DNA of 64,000 bases from Riptortus pedestris (taxonomy: Eukaryota; Arthropoda; Insecta; Hemiptera; Alydidae), in contig CM032232.1 in the NCBI GenBank assembly GCA_019009955.1, positions 137,416,001 through 137,480,000 of the forward strand, given 5' to 3'. The notes beneath the pieces are model-generated. The model had not been told where the DNA came from, searched no databases, and worked only from the letters and a program-made list of their open reading frames with translations. Positions 54,126 through 63,719 of the stretch are shown in pieces; position 1 is the first letter of the stretch; each line of letters opens with the position of its first letter. A program made the translations under genes and the position numbers.

Positions 54126-55240
54126 TTCTGTTCCTCCCACAGACGCATTAAGGGGTGAGACACTAATACTTTGATGCAGTTTCCCATGGCAGTTGTATCG
54201 GGTGGATCTCCTGTTTGGTATATCCCCCACCTCGGAAACAAGCCTAAAATTCAGCTCTGACCGTGTCTAATGGATGGTAGCGTGAACTACACTGGAATGC
54301 TTACAAGAAAAGGGCCAAAATATGAATTTGACAAATATATGAAAAAACAAGCAATACTTCAATTCATCAATATAACACACCTCTTTGTGTTTGAAGCTGA
54401 ATGAACCTTAGTTATTCTTGCCGTTACACGATTATCAGCGCCACAACCAGGAATGTTTTATTGAAAGGTTCATATCTACTTGGGGTTGTAATACCCCAGA
54501 TAAATCTGAACCCAATTGGTTGATCCTGGGTATCCTCTACTTTGTAAGCAAAGCAGTCATTAATCTGCCGAAACTTATTAAAGAAGCTGAACATAGTCCA
54601 AATACTCCCTTGGCGATAGAAAATGATTCACAATCAACACCATATCTTTCTAATGACTCAAGGAAAACGCTGAAGGATAAGATATGATTTAGATTGAACA
54701 TTGACAGATGAGGTGAGCTGAGCAAATTGCAATCAAGAGCGAGCAGTCTTAGGTGATTAAGGATGAAGGTAATTGTTCTGCATGAGATCCGATGGTGTGG
54801 GATAGATGTGGACGAATATTGAATTATTCAGAGTGGCTCTAGACTAGAGTGTTGGATACATCTACCTTTATCCTCGGTAAATTGCAGGTAAAAATAGGCG
54901 ATGGTACGAACTCTGCCAAGGGAGAGCAGTAGTTCACGAGAGCGCTACCAGTGAGCGCTAGTGCCCTGGCGCTTGTGGATCAGAGTAACTCTAAGAGTAT
55001 ATACGGATGACAGCCCCTGGGGTTGACTGACGATTCTCTTGGATCACAGAAACTCTGAATGTGCGAACTAACCACCGACTACCCCCCCCCTCAACCTCGA
55101 GTCCACTGGAGACAACTCATTCCAGGTCCTCCTTGGTTAACGAAATGAGTCATTCATATGTGATCATGAAATCATCTAGCCTTGCCCCTCGGGAGGTGGC
55201 TAATGATCTCTAAGATATATAATGTCAACTGAAAAAAAAT
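54123..55240. other. Unassigned, moderately balanced composition
   Basis: Over a kilobase without an H1 or H2 landmark. An 89-codon plus frame (54418-54687) has a stretch WLILGILYFVSKAVINLPKL that could be a membrane helix, but I do not recognise it and other signals are lacking. A C-run lies at 55083-55091. Possibly host intergenic sequence or a gene part. Confidence 0.3.
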
Positions 55241-55653
55241 GTCCGACACGCAGGGGTTGCGTAAACTAAGCAGAATTCCCACGTGAAGTTATACAACAGT
55301 GAAATCTGCAAATTTAATTTACAATAAGATTGGTTCTATACAATGGTTTGATCCGACGTATGGTAACGGAGATATTTTGAATTTTCGAAAATTCCCCCTC
55401 TAAACCCCCCCTCCCACTGGTTCGATTTCAGCCATTTACGAACTTGATCTGTCTTTTTGCATAAAACGTTTAAATATCGAGTTTGGTAACGATCAAACAA
55501 AAATTTTGACCGCTAGAGCGTTAACAGACAAATATATATATATATAGAGAGGGGAGGATTTTCGAAAATTCGAAATATTTCCGTTACTATACGTCGGATC
55601 GAAAACTTCACGAGGGAAATCTGCTTAGTTTACGCAGCCCCTGCGTGACGGAC
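55241..55653. mobile_element. Head-to-head H1 chimera with two 3' ends
   Basis: The left part is a minus-strand H1: GTCCGACACGCAGGGGTTGCG, body, ACCGCTAGAGCGTTAACAGAC, TA core 55533-55546. After the core it becomes plus-strand H1: GGGGAGGATTTTCGAAAATT, CTCCGTT-like sequence, a deletion, then GAGGGAAATCTGCTTAG and CGCAGCCCCTGCGTGACGGAC. Both termini are therefore 3' hairpin ends and no 5' end is present. Confidence 0.75.
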
Positions 55654-55675
55654 TTTTTTATTAACGCCCACTCTG

Positions 55676-55815
55676 TGGTACTGACACGAATGGACACGTG
55701 TAATCTACTGGTTATCACCAACTTTCTGTCCACAAGGAAATCGAACCCATTATTCTAGATGTAAGTTTATTAAGTCTAGGTTAGCCTTAACTCATTGGCT
55801 AACCTAAGCACCATG
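55676..55815 (-). mobile_element. tRNA-derived SINE, copy 3 (head only)
   Basis: Minus strand: GGTGCTTAGGTTAGCCAATG, a direct-repeat-like GGCTAACC, then B box GGGTTCGATTTCC and CTTGTGGACAGAAAG. The body diverges from the other copies soon after. Confidence 0.5.
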
Positions 55816-56240
55816 TATTAAACGTTTATTATTCCGGGAACCAAAATGGCAAAGTTATAATGCAGTACTTCGAGAAAGACTGACATCATGGAATCCACGA
55901 CTCCAAAAGAATTTGCAAAACCCAGAGACCAAAATTTCTTTTTAGTTCAGTGATTTGGGGAACGACCTCCACAAAGTTTATTTCAATAGTTCATCAAACA
56001 ACTGATTCATTATTAGCTTTTGAACTCCAGCGTTGAAAGATTAGAGGCAGCCATTATTACAAATGCTGGTCCTAGGCCTTCTGAATAAATTTCTGATAAA
56101 CATCCTGAATGATTATGCTTTTCATTTATCCAGTTAGTAGATGTTAAAGGGAATAATAACTCAATAGATGCAATTGTGATTGTACTCAAGACGCCATTTT
56201 TGAAACATATGTTCAAATATCCATTCAATTTTTTTATATT
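55816..56240. other. Unassigned sequence
   Basis: Contains a weak H1 5'-block echo just before 56220 (ACTCAAGACGCCATTTTTG). Otherwise nothing recognised. Confidence 0.4.
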
Positions 56241-56454
56241 AGCAGATTCCCCTTAAGGGAAATCAGCTATTGAGGTCGTACTCATGACGCGAGTTTCGAA
56301 AAATTTCTTCAAATGTCCATCGATCCTACCCAGGGGATGACGAAAATGAGGTCCTCATCTCCTGGGTAGGATCGATGGACATTTGAAGAAATTTTTCGAA
56401 ACTCGCATCATGAGTACGGCCTCAATAGCTGATTTCCCTTAAGGGAAATCTGCT
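56241..56454. mobile_element. Perfectly centred H1 5'-5' palindrome
   Basis: Two 100-base arms (56241-56340 and 56355-56454), each an H1 5' end starting AGCAGATT(C/T)CCCTTAAGGG, point outward around a 14-base spacer, CGAAAATGAGGTCC. They differ at four positions by eye. Both share GAGTTTCG where most copies read GATTTTCG, so one arm was probably copied from the other. There is no (TA)n, no body and no 3' end. Confidence 0.85.
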
Positions 56455-56640
56455 AAAAAATGGTGATGAGTATAGTTGGTGGATGACCAGTTGAAAATGA
56501 ATGGCTGAAAATGATACTGTTTGTTAATAATTTGTAATTTCCTCCTTCAGGGTAAACATATACATGTGTACAAACGCATCCCAAACAATTAATGCATATA
56601 ATTCGAGAATCTGATGCACACCACAGACTTAATTTGTATG
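56455..56640. other. Unassigned sequence
   Basis: No recognised feature; probably 3' flank of the LINE fragment that follows on the minus strand. Confidence 0.35.
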
Positions 56641-57050
56641 TTAAATTTTGTCGTATATTTGAATTTTGTGTAGGTATGAGAATATGTTGTTAATGTATGG
56701 GCTGCCTTCCGTCAAAAGTTCTTGTAAGTCGTAGGGGAAGTCCTGGTGTTGTCGTTTTCGGCATTCTGTCAGTATATGTCTTATCGTCAAGAGAATGTTA
56801 CAAGTTGAGCAAGTAGGTCTGTCAGTCTTTGTCATTAAGTATGAGTGTGTTAATTTGGTGTGGCCGATTCTAAGTCTCGAGAGAACTACTTCTTCTCTCC
56901 TAGAGTTTCTGAAACTTGATGGCCACATGCAAATAGTGTTCTTAATAGTTGGTAGTTTGTTGTCAGTACTTGTGTTAGTCCAGTCGGTTTGCCATGTATC
57001 TAAGATGAGGTGTTTTGTTTGTCTTGAAATGTCTTCATGTAATACATCTA
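56641..57050 (-). pseudogene. LINE ORF2 C-terminus (zinc-knuckle tail), best preserved
   Basis: The minus frame can be read from about 57045: HEDISRQTKHLILDTWQTDW, TSTDNKLPTIKN, then REEVVLSRLRIGHTKLTHSY, CSTCNILLTIRHILTEC and DFPYDLQELLTEGSPYINNI, ending at 56641. A stop in frame near 57050 marks the 5' limit. C..C...LT..H.L.EC is an intact CCHC-type knuckle. The region before it, W...W..T..NKL, is the linker that follows RNase H in I/R1/Jockey-type proteins. RNase H, RT and endonuclease are absent. Closest in sequence to the fragment at 12.0 kb. Confidence 0.8.
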
Positions 57051-57736
57051 TTTGTTAATATTCAAGTTTTCCAGCTGTTCTTTTGGGAGAAATATCGTGA
57101 GTGTGTTAAATAGAGCAGGAATCGCTGAGTTTGACGTTGCTGGAGTATTCCCTTATTTTTCAATATCGACTCTCTCATCTTGTCTCTTAGTGTTCTTCTT
57201 AACAAGTGATACATATTTAAGTCCTTTTGGAGCAGTGAGGTTTTGCCTCGGCTGCCACTTCTTGCCTTTGTGATATCTCACATCAAACAGTGAGGCCCGC
57301 CACAGAGGTAGGCAAGGATTCTCTCCAAGGAGATACTCTCTTCAAAGGAGCCTAATTAACTCTAAGGCAGAGCGAAATGCCTCCCTCTCTAATTATAATA
57401 CAAATCTTATTCCCTCCCCCCACTTCTCCACTGTCTCCATTTTCCCGGAGTCCGCTTCGCAACGTCAGTGGATCTGGAATTACCATGCCTACGTGTTTCT
57501 TGTGCTTTGCTCCCAAACAGCCTCCCCGTGTTTGCACCTTGTTACAATATTTATCAACAGAACCAGTTCTGTTTCAGTTTTCCACTTTGATAAAGTCTAT
57601 GCGAGTATTTCTGTCTTAAATTTTGGTGTGTTGAGAGCGTGGGTAGGCTTCATGTAACGTCGTCTGATTAAATAACAAATCAATGGATAAATAAAATCAA
57701 AGGATTTTTTTTAGTGATAGGCACATTAAATAAAAG
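57051..57736. other. Unassigned sequence
   Basis: May include older upstream LINE sequence on the minus strand. An 80-codon plus frame (57377-57619) is Pro/Ser-rich from pyrimidine-rich sequence and is not convincing. Confidence 0.3.
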
Positions 57737-57928
57737 TAAACTAAGCAGATTTCCCACGTGAAGTTTTACAATAGAGACATTTCACGAAAGCCGAACAGTT
57801 ACGAAAACGGCCGAACTAGCTTTGCTTTTGGCAGAAACTCACGACTAGAACCGAAGTTGGCCGATCTCATCTCGTCCGTTTTCTGCACAAAGTTAATAAA
57901 AATGCAAATAATCAAGATAGATAGTTTT
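57737..57928 (-). mobile_element. H1 3' third, hairpin missing
   Basis: GTAAACTAAGCAGATTTCCC, TTTCACGAAAGCCGAACAG, CGGCCGAACTAGC, AATAAAAATGCAAATAATC. A decayed plus-oriented 3' end (TTTTACGCTGCGTGACGAAC) follows at 57997-58023. Confidence 0.65.
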
Positions 57929-58027
57929 TTACTTATACATAGAGAATATATGGTGTGATGAGATCACAAGCATATTATGCCAGAACATATGAAATCCGTT
58001 TGTTTTACGCTGCGTGACGAACTTTTT

Positions 58028-59034
58028 TAAGCTGGGAAACGTGACCAATTAATTAACATAAGTGTTTATTAAATTGATTATGCTACTGATTAAACGATGA
58101 TTACGATACATCACTTTCAATGATGATTTTTACACAGAATACCAGGTTGGCCTTTACTGCTCTACCAAATCGGGCGATGTACCTTGGCTGTTCTGGGCCA
58201 AGGACATTCATTGGTTCCTGTGTGGTTCCGTAGTGGAAGAGGTTGGATTCCTGGAGTTGGTGTCTTCCCTCTGGTGCTGTCTAGGAAGTAGGCCTTTTTT
58301 AAATCCTTTCAAGGAGATGGTCTTAGGATCTCTTGAAAGAAATTTTAGATGGCTTGGAAAATGGAGGCGTTTTCAAACCTTGTCACCCCTCAGGAACACC
58401 TGCCCTGATTCCAGATCTGAATGTACACATGTTTTGACTGTGGTGCTACGATGAGGTTCTTAGCCTAGGTGTCTCTTTTAATTGTGGATAGATCTCAGAG
58501 GTTACTCAGTGACAACCGGACGTGTGGAAGACTCGAAAAACACCCCAGGAAGGCGCAGACACCGTCCTAATGTCATCTCGGCATCACTCTCTTCTTGTCT
58601 CCATGGGCAGATGACCAGGATACTTTCAAGAACTGTCGTCTACATCTAACCGTTTTCATTAGCGATGCTTTCGGTGTCCTGTGCCAACTCTCCATGCAAC
58701 CGTTTGATTGCGGATGGTAACCCGTTGCCAAGGATGTGACTGAGATTGAGTTGAGAACTGGTGTCCTTGTTCAGTGGTGATCGTGATGACACTGGTGTCA
58801 TCGAAACGGCCATATCATATCTCACTTCCAAACATTTTAAATGAAGTGCTACCAAAAGCTTTTTTAAATTTTATTTGACTGGAGTACCAGAAATTCAAGT
58901 GAGGGCTGCATCAGGCTTATTAAAGAAATGATGATGTCTGCTGTTTCCTTCGGGTCTGTGGGTGTTTGTATATTATTTATCTGAATTTCGTATTGATTCC
59001 ATTCATGAGTTCTAAGATTACTAAGTTCATTAAT
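58028..59034. other. Unassigned; contains a strong 8-bp hairpin before GAAACGG
   Basis: GATGACAC (58785-58792) pairs perfectly with GTGTCATC (58795-58802) across two bases and is followed by GAAACGG. That is the stem II plus GAAA layout of hammerhead-bearing Penelope-like ends, but the preceding CTGANGA core reads CGTGATGA, so it is incomplete. The rest has balanced composition with no domain recognised. Confidence 0.3.
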
Positions 59035-59155
59035 GAATTCGGTAAACCTAGCATCCTGTCTTCGAGCCCCTCCTGGGCAATATGGATTTAGTGACCCAGA
59101 TATTAAATAAAATCCTTTGTCTATTCTGGCTAGGAATGGACGGTGAACCGTCCCG
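59035..59155 (+). mobile_element. tRNA-derived SINE, copy 4 (body)
   Basis: A damaged B box (GTCTTCGAGCCCC), CTCCTGGGCAATATGGATTT, AGTGACCCAG, AAATAAAATCCTTTGTCTAT and TGGCTAGGAATGGACGGTG follow the order of copy 1. The 5' head is not recognisable. Confidence 0.5.
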
Positions 59156-59652
59156 ATCAGGTGTAATTACACATGCATGGGTTTAAATAAACATCAAAAA
59201 TTGAGATTCTTCTTCATAGATGCAGCTGGGAACTTCAACATGATAGATTGGACGACCGCCAAGGAATGTTACATCGGTATTCAATACTCAAAGGAAAATC
59301 GTCTCGTAAATCGGGAATGAGAGTCGGTGCTCGCAGTGGTGTTTGTGTATTTGAAGTATTTCTGTCGCCGAGTGGGCAGGGTTTATTTGGCAAAGGCTGT
59401 CGGGGCCGGGCTGAAGACTGTTTGTAATCCGTTCCAAATTGGAGAAAGGCCACCGGGAGAGTGCTAGACTCCTAGTCGGCCCCTCGGGAACACCAGCTGA
59501 GTCTCTCCCCCGGGAGTCATCTGTCTGAATCCCTAGGCCCTCTACTGGGAGTGCTCTGCGCTTTTCAGCGGACATCTTCTTCCGATTAAGGAAGAGGTAT
59601 GGCTCAGGTCAACTTCCGGCTCTTAGACGATTGGTCTTCTGGAGGTAGAAAA
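59156..59652. other. Unassigned GC-rich sequence
   Basis: Markedly less AT-rich than its surroundings. Overlapping frames on both strands (up to 95 codons on the minus strand) show no domain I recognise. Might be a host exon/UTR or the 5' part of an element. Confidence 0.3.
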
Positions 59653-59698
59653 GTCCGTCAAGCAGTAGTAGGCTGCGTAAGTTACGTATAGTTCCGTC
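59653..59698 (-). mobile_element. H1 3'-end scrap
   Basis: GTCCGTCAAGCAGTAGTAGG then CTGCGTAAGTTACG: the hairpin loop has gained bases. The rest of the copy is absent. Confidence 0.5.
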
Positions 59699-60153
59699 TA
59701 AAGATGATGTTACAGTGCATCATGCAGTTGACGTCGCTTGCACAATATATTCGCTTCTCCTCCCTTTTCTATGGGGTCTATCTAAACACACATGAAACTA
59801 ATACATGACACAATCTGTTTATTGCTAAATTAGCTTTAACAGAAGTCAGACGAGCAATGGGATATGCAAGCCATAAGGTTCCGTTTAAGACTCATCTTAT
59901 ATAGCGCAAAACAGCCACAGATGATTCCATTACGATCCAAATAGACTATAATTTAGGCTGTAGCAGACATTCTACCTACATTTCAGATGTACGATGCTTC
60001 TAGAGTAAGTACTGACAATAGTTCACACAAATTTCTTGGGAAAATGCTGGCTCTTACATAGAGAACTGTCGGTCCTACACTAAAGAACACTTCAGACCAA
60101 TGCCGCCCATAAGATGTTTAGTACAACTATACTTAAAATAAAATAAAAAAAAA
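59699..60153. other. Unassigned sequence
   Basis: No recognised feature. Confidence 0.4.
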
Positions 60154-60690
60154 CGCATTTGTTGCATAAACCAAGCAGATTCCCGCCAACTGCAATGCTT
60201 CTGAGATTACGTCATTATACATCCCATTTACTTACTGTCTTCTAATAAGGAGCCCCTTAAAAAAAAAATACTTAAAATGTATAGGCGAGAACCAAGAAAC
60301 AAAGGTCATTGGTCCTTCAAATGTATTATTATTAAATAATTATGAATAAACGAGGTCTTTGTTTGTTGATTCTTACTTGAGACCAGCATCCTTCGCTTCC
60401 AGCACCACCTAGCTCAAATTGACTTGAAATTTAGGTAAACCAGGATATGTTTGTTGATAGTTAGTTTAATTGAAAATTGCATGATTAGAATTTGGGGAAA
60501 AATGAAGGCTTGAAACTCATCTAGGTAAAGTGTTAACTATACCGACCCCCAGCCTATTAATTGGCTTATCGACTGCCAATGCTTATTGACCGCTAGCCTA
60601 TTAAACGGCTATTAATCAGTGTAATTAACTGATAATGATTACTGTGCGTAAGAAATCTGCTTAGTTTACGTGGCACCTCCATGGCGGACT
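60154..60690. repeat. Segment bounded by two outward H1 3' ends
   Basis: At the left, GCATTTGTTGCATAAACCAAG then CAGATTCCC is a decayed minus H1 3' end. At the right, GAAATCTGCTTAGTTTACG and GGCGGAC (60650-60690) is a plus 3' end. The 450 bases between show no H1 landmark. Same polarity as the chimera at 55.2 kb but far older; it may be coincidence. Confidence 0.4.
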
Positions 60691-61230
60691 TTTTTTTGCG
60701 TTTATCCCTCTCGAAGCACTCATTTCATCTACACCAACAGTTCTATTTAGTGACATAAGGTTTCATAAATCGAACTTGCTCCAAGGGCAGCAGCTTTGGA
60801 AAACAAAGACAGACACGTGTATCAGATGAAAGGGGGCGTTCTATTCGAGTCAAAGCCTATAACCACCAACCTATAAATACTCCCTTACCAAAACAACAAC
60901 AACAGGGTATAGCTCCGTCATATATTCCTAAACTGATTGAGGTATATTTTATAATAATAACCTCCAATCCCTCAAATTTCCCTCTTGGCATACTTCCTTT
61001 GAATAATAGAATGCGGAATGAAAATCTTACAATTGTTGCTTATTGTTGTCAAGTGGATCGTTTCTCCAGCGGTGTATTGTGGTTTCCAAGATTTTGGAAT
61101 TTCGGCGAATCCTGGTGGTTACGTTGCTTCGTAGCACGTTTAAAACATTTAATTTAATTTATTTAAAACACTATAACAGAACTTAGGAAATTGTGATAAT
61201 GTCCGTCTCCCATGAGTTGCTTTTCCCCCG
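60691..61230. other. Unassigned sequence
   Basis: No recognised feature. Confidence 0.4.
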
Positions 61231-61391
61231 CAAATTCCCCCCGTATTTGCATTTATCTAAAAATATAAAATTTCAATGAGAGAAATATTTGGTATTTGGG
61301 CTTCAAATAAAGTGCTTCATGATATATCAGTTTATAGGTAATATGACATGAGTAGGAGTTGGGGTTTACTGTAGGCCGGAAATCAAAAAAA
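61231..61391 (-). mobile_element. H1 form D, outer copy, first part
   Basis: GTATTTGCATTTATCTAAAA, TTCAATGAGAGAAATATTTGG, AATAAAGTGCTTCATGATAT, GTAGGAGTTGGGGTTTACTG, GGCCGGAAATC, then an A-run into which a second H1 has inserted. The 3' hairpin is missing. Confidence 0.75.
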
Positions 61392-61822
61392 GTCCGTCAC
61401 GCAGGGCTGCGTAGACTAAGCAGATTTCCCACGTGACGTTTTACAATAGAGAAATTTCACGAAAGCAGAGCAGTCAAGGAAACCGCCAAACTAGCTTTTG
61501 GCGGGAAAGTCACGCGTCCGTTAACCGCCAAGATTTAATAAAAATACAAATATCTCGGTTAATATTCAAGATAGAGAATAAATGTATATAACAATATTTA
61601 TAGTAAATTTAATTTTCAATAAGATTGATTCTGTACAATTTTTCGGTCCGACGTATAGTAACGCAGATATTTCGAATTTTCGAAAATCCTCCCTTCTAAA
61701 CCCCCCTCTCACTGGTCCGATTTCAGCCATTAACGAACATGATCTTTGTTTTCACATAAACCGACTAAATATCGAGTTTGGTAACGATCAAACAAAAATT
61801 GCGACCGCTAGAGCGGTAACAG

Positions 61823-61868
<46 letters not shown>
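61392..61868 (-). mobile_element. H1 short form, first inner copy, 3' part
   Basis: GTCCGTCACGCAGGGCTGCG (one G lost from the loop), GGCGGGAAAGTCACG, ACCGAGATATTTG complement, C-run, ATTGCGACCGCTAGAGCGG and (TA)n 61828-61868. It resumes at about 62644. Confidence 0.85.
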
Positions 61869-61874
<6 letters not shown>

Positions 61875-62642
61875 GTAACCTCTGTCTGTACATTGATTTT
61901 TTTCGCGAAATTTCACGATAACTTTTCGTTTCACATGTCATAGACACCATATCTGCATTTTGTTTCAATAGTCAACAATCGGGAGTCAACAATATTATTT
62001 GCCAAAAAAGACTCAACCGAACTAAATAAAACTCGGTATGTGTATTAGCAGTGAGGCCTTCATTATAATAAGCCATACCAACATTTCAATGGACGGGAAG
62101 GAGTGGGGGTTATAAGGGAAGCCTGATATAAAAAATAGCGATATTTCGTTTCCTATTGGTTTTTCCGCAAATATAAACATAACAAAACTTGTTTATTTTG
62201 TTATTTGGAGTAACTTTTGTTAAATACACTTTTGTCGTATACCTAAGTATAAATGAGTCATACGTTAAAACTTTAGCGGGCACTAACGGCTGAACCGAAC
62301 TTAACAAAACTCGGTATGTCAATTAGCATTAATTCTTCCATGATTATAAGTTATATTAAAATTTTTAGGTTCGAACGGGAGGGGGGTTAAAAGGGAGGCC
62401 TGAAATAAAAATTCACCATATTTACATGTATATGAGACGGGAAATATAAAAATATCGAAGACTGTGAAGCCTTATCAATTATAATAATTCTATTATTAGC
62501 AAATCCACGGCAGAGACGGGTATCAATCCTAAACACTGGGACGGGTAAATGTCAAAATATTGTGCAATGTAAAGCCTGGTAAAAAATACCATCACCATTC
62601 AGCCTCAAATGAATTCCCGGGCGAAGCCGGGTATCTGAGCTA

Positions 62643-62643
<1 letters not shown>
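61869..62643 (+). mobile_element. H2 (Helitron-like) inside the inner H1
   Basis: AAATTGTAACCTCTGTCTG, TTCACGATAACTTTTCG, CATGTCATAGACACCAT, then a deletion to one full and one partial monomer (GAGTGGGGGTTATAAGG; GGAGGGGGGTTAAAAGGG). The 3' end is intact: CCCGGGCGAAGCCGGGTATC then TGAGCTAGT. TA units follow at once. Confidence 0.75.
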
Positions 62644-62686
<43 letters not shown>

Positions 62687-62808
62687 TTTTGAACGGACCT
62701 CATTTTCGACATCTCCTGGGTAGGATCGATGGACATTTGAAGAAAAATTTCGAAAATTCCGTCATGAGTACAACCTCAATAGCTGATTTCCCTTAAGGGA
62801 AATCTGCT
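62644..62808 (-). mobile_element. H1 first inner copy, 5' part
   Basis: (TA)n to about 62680, CAGTTTTGAACGGACC, GGGTAGGATCGATGGAC, and CCCTTAAGGGAAATCTGCT followed by AAAA. Confidence 0.85.
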
Positions 62809-63138
62809 AAAAGTGAAACATATCTCGGTTATTAATCAAGATTCTGAGAAAACGTACATAACATGTATAGAACATTACATTTGAAAAAGATTGGTTCCAT
62901 ACTAGGTTTCGACCAGAGTTATTTAAAAATTTCTAAACCCCCCCCCCCTAACTTTTCGGATTTCAGCCATTAACGGTTTACATAAAACTTTTAAATATCG
63001 AGTTTGGTAACGATCAAACGACAATTGCGACCCCTAGTGCGTTAACATAATAAATATATATATGGAGTATTGAACGTACCTCATTCTCGTCATCTCCTGG
63101 GTAGGATCGATAGATATTTGTGGAAAATTGTCAAAAAG
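62809..63138 (-). mobile_element. H1 form D, outer copy, middle part
   Basis: TGAAACATATCTCGGTTATT, C-run 62939-62948, TCAGCCATTAACGG, ACGATCAAACGACAATTGCG, tiny TA core (63055-63062), ACCTCATTCTCGTCATCTCC, GGAAAATTGTCA, then an A-run and another H1 insertion. Confidence 0.75.
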
Positions 63139-63471
63139 TCCGTCACGCAGGGGCTGCGTAAACTAAGCAGATTTCCCACGTGAAGCTATACAATAGAGAA
63201 ATCTCTATACGAGAGCCGTCTCTCTATACGTTCGTTATCGGCCCACATTTAATAAAAATACAAATTTCTCGGTTAATATTCAAGATAGAGAATAAATGTA
63301 TAGAACAATATTTATAGTAAATTTAATTGCTATAAGATTGGTTTTATACAATTTTTTGATCCGACGTATGGTAACGGAGATCTTTTGAATTTTCAAAAAA
63401 CCTCACAAACTATTAATAAATTAAACAATAATTGCGACCGCTAGAGCGGTAACAGGCAAATATATAGATAG

Positions 63472-63524
<53 letters not shown>

Positions 63525-63663
63525 TATATATATATATACAGTTTTGAACGGACCTCATTTTCGTCATCTCCTGGGTAGGATCGATGGACATTTGAAGAAA
63601 AATTTTGAAAATCGCGTCATGAGTACAACCTCAATAGCTGATTTCCCTTGAGGGAAATCTGCT
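63139..63663 (-). mobile_element. H1 short form, second inner copy
   Basis: Intact GTCCGTCACGCAGGGGCTGCG, body with a deletion that removes the C-run, GCGACCGCTAGAGCGGTAAC, TA core 63461-63538, CAGTTTTGAACGGACC and 5' CCCTTGAGGGAAATCTGCT then AAAA. Confidence 0.85.
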
Positions 63664-63719
63664 AAAATCGCTTCATGAGGACGACCTCAATAATTGATTT
63701 CTCTTGAGAGAAATCTGCT
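63664..63719 (-). mobile_element. H1 form D, outer copy, 5' end
   Basis: TCGCTTCATGAGGACGACC, TGATTTCTCTTGAGAGAAATC and TGCT complete the outer copy interrupted at 63138. Confidence 0.75.

Noticed and set aside
53895..54230. 111-codon frame with an Arg-Glu repeat
   Set aside because: It is the (CT)n microsatellite read on the minus strand plus short flanks.
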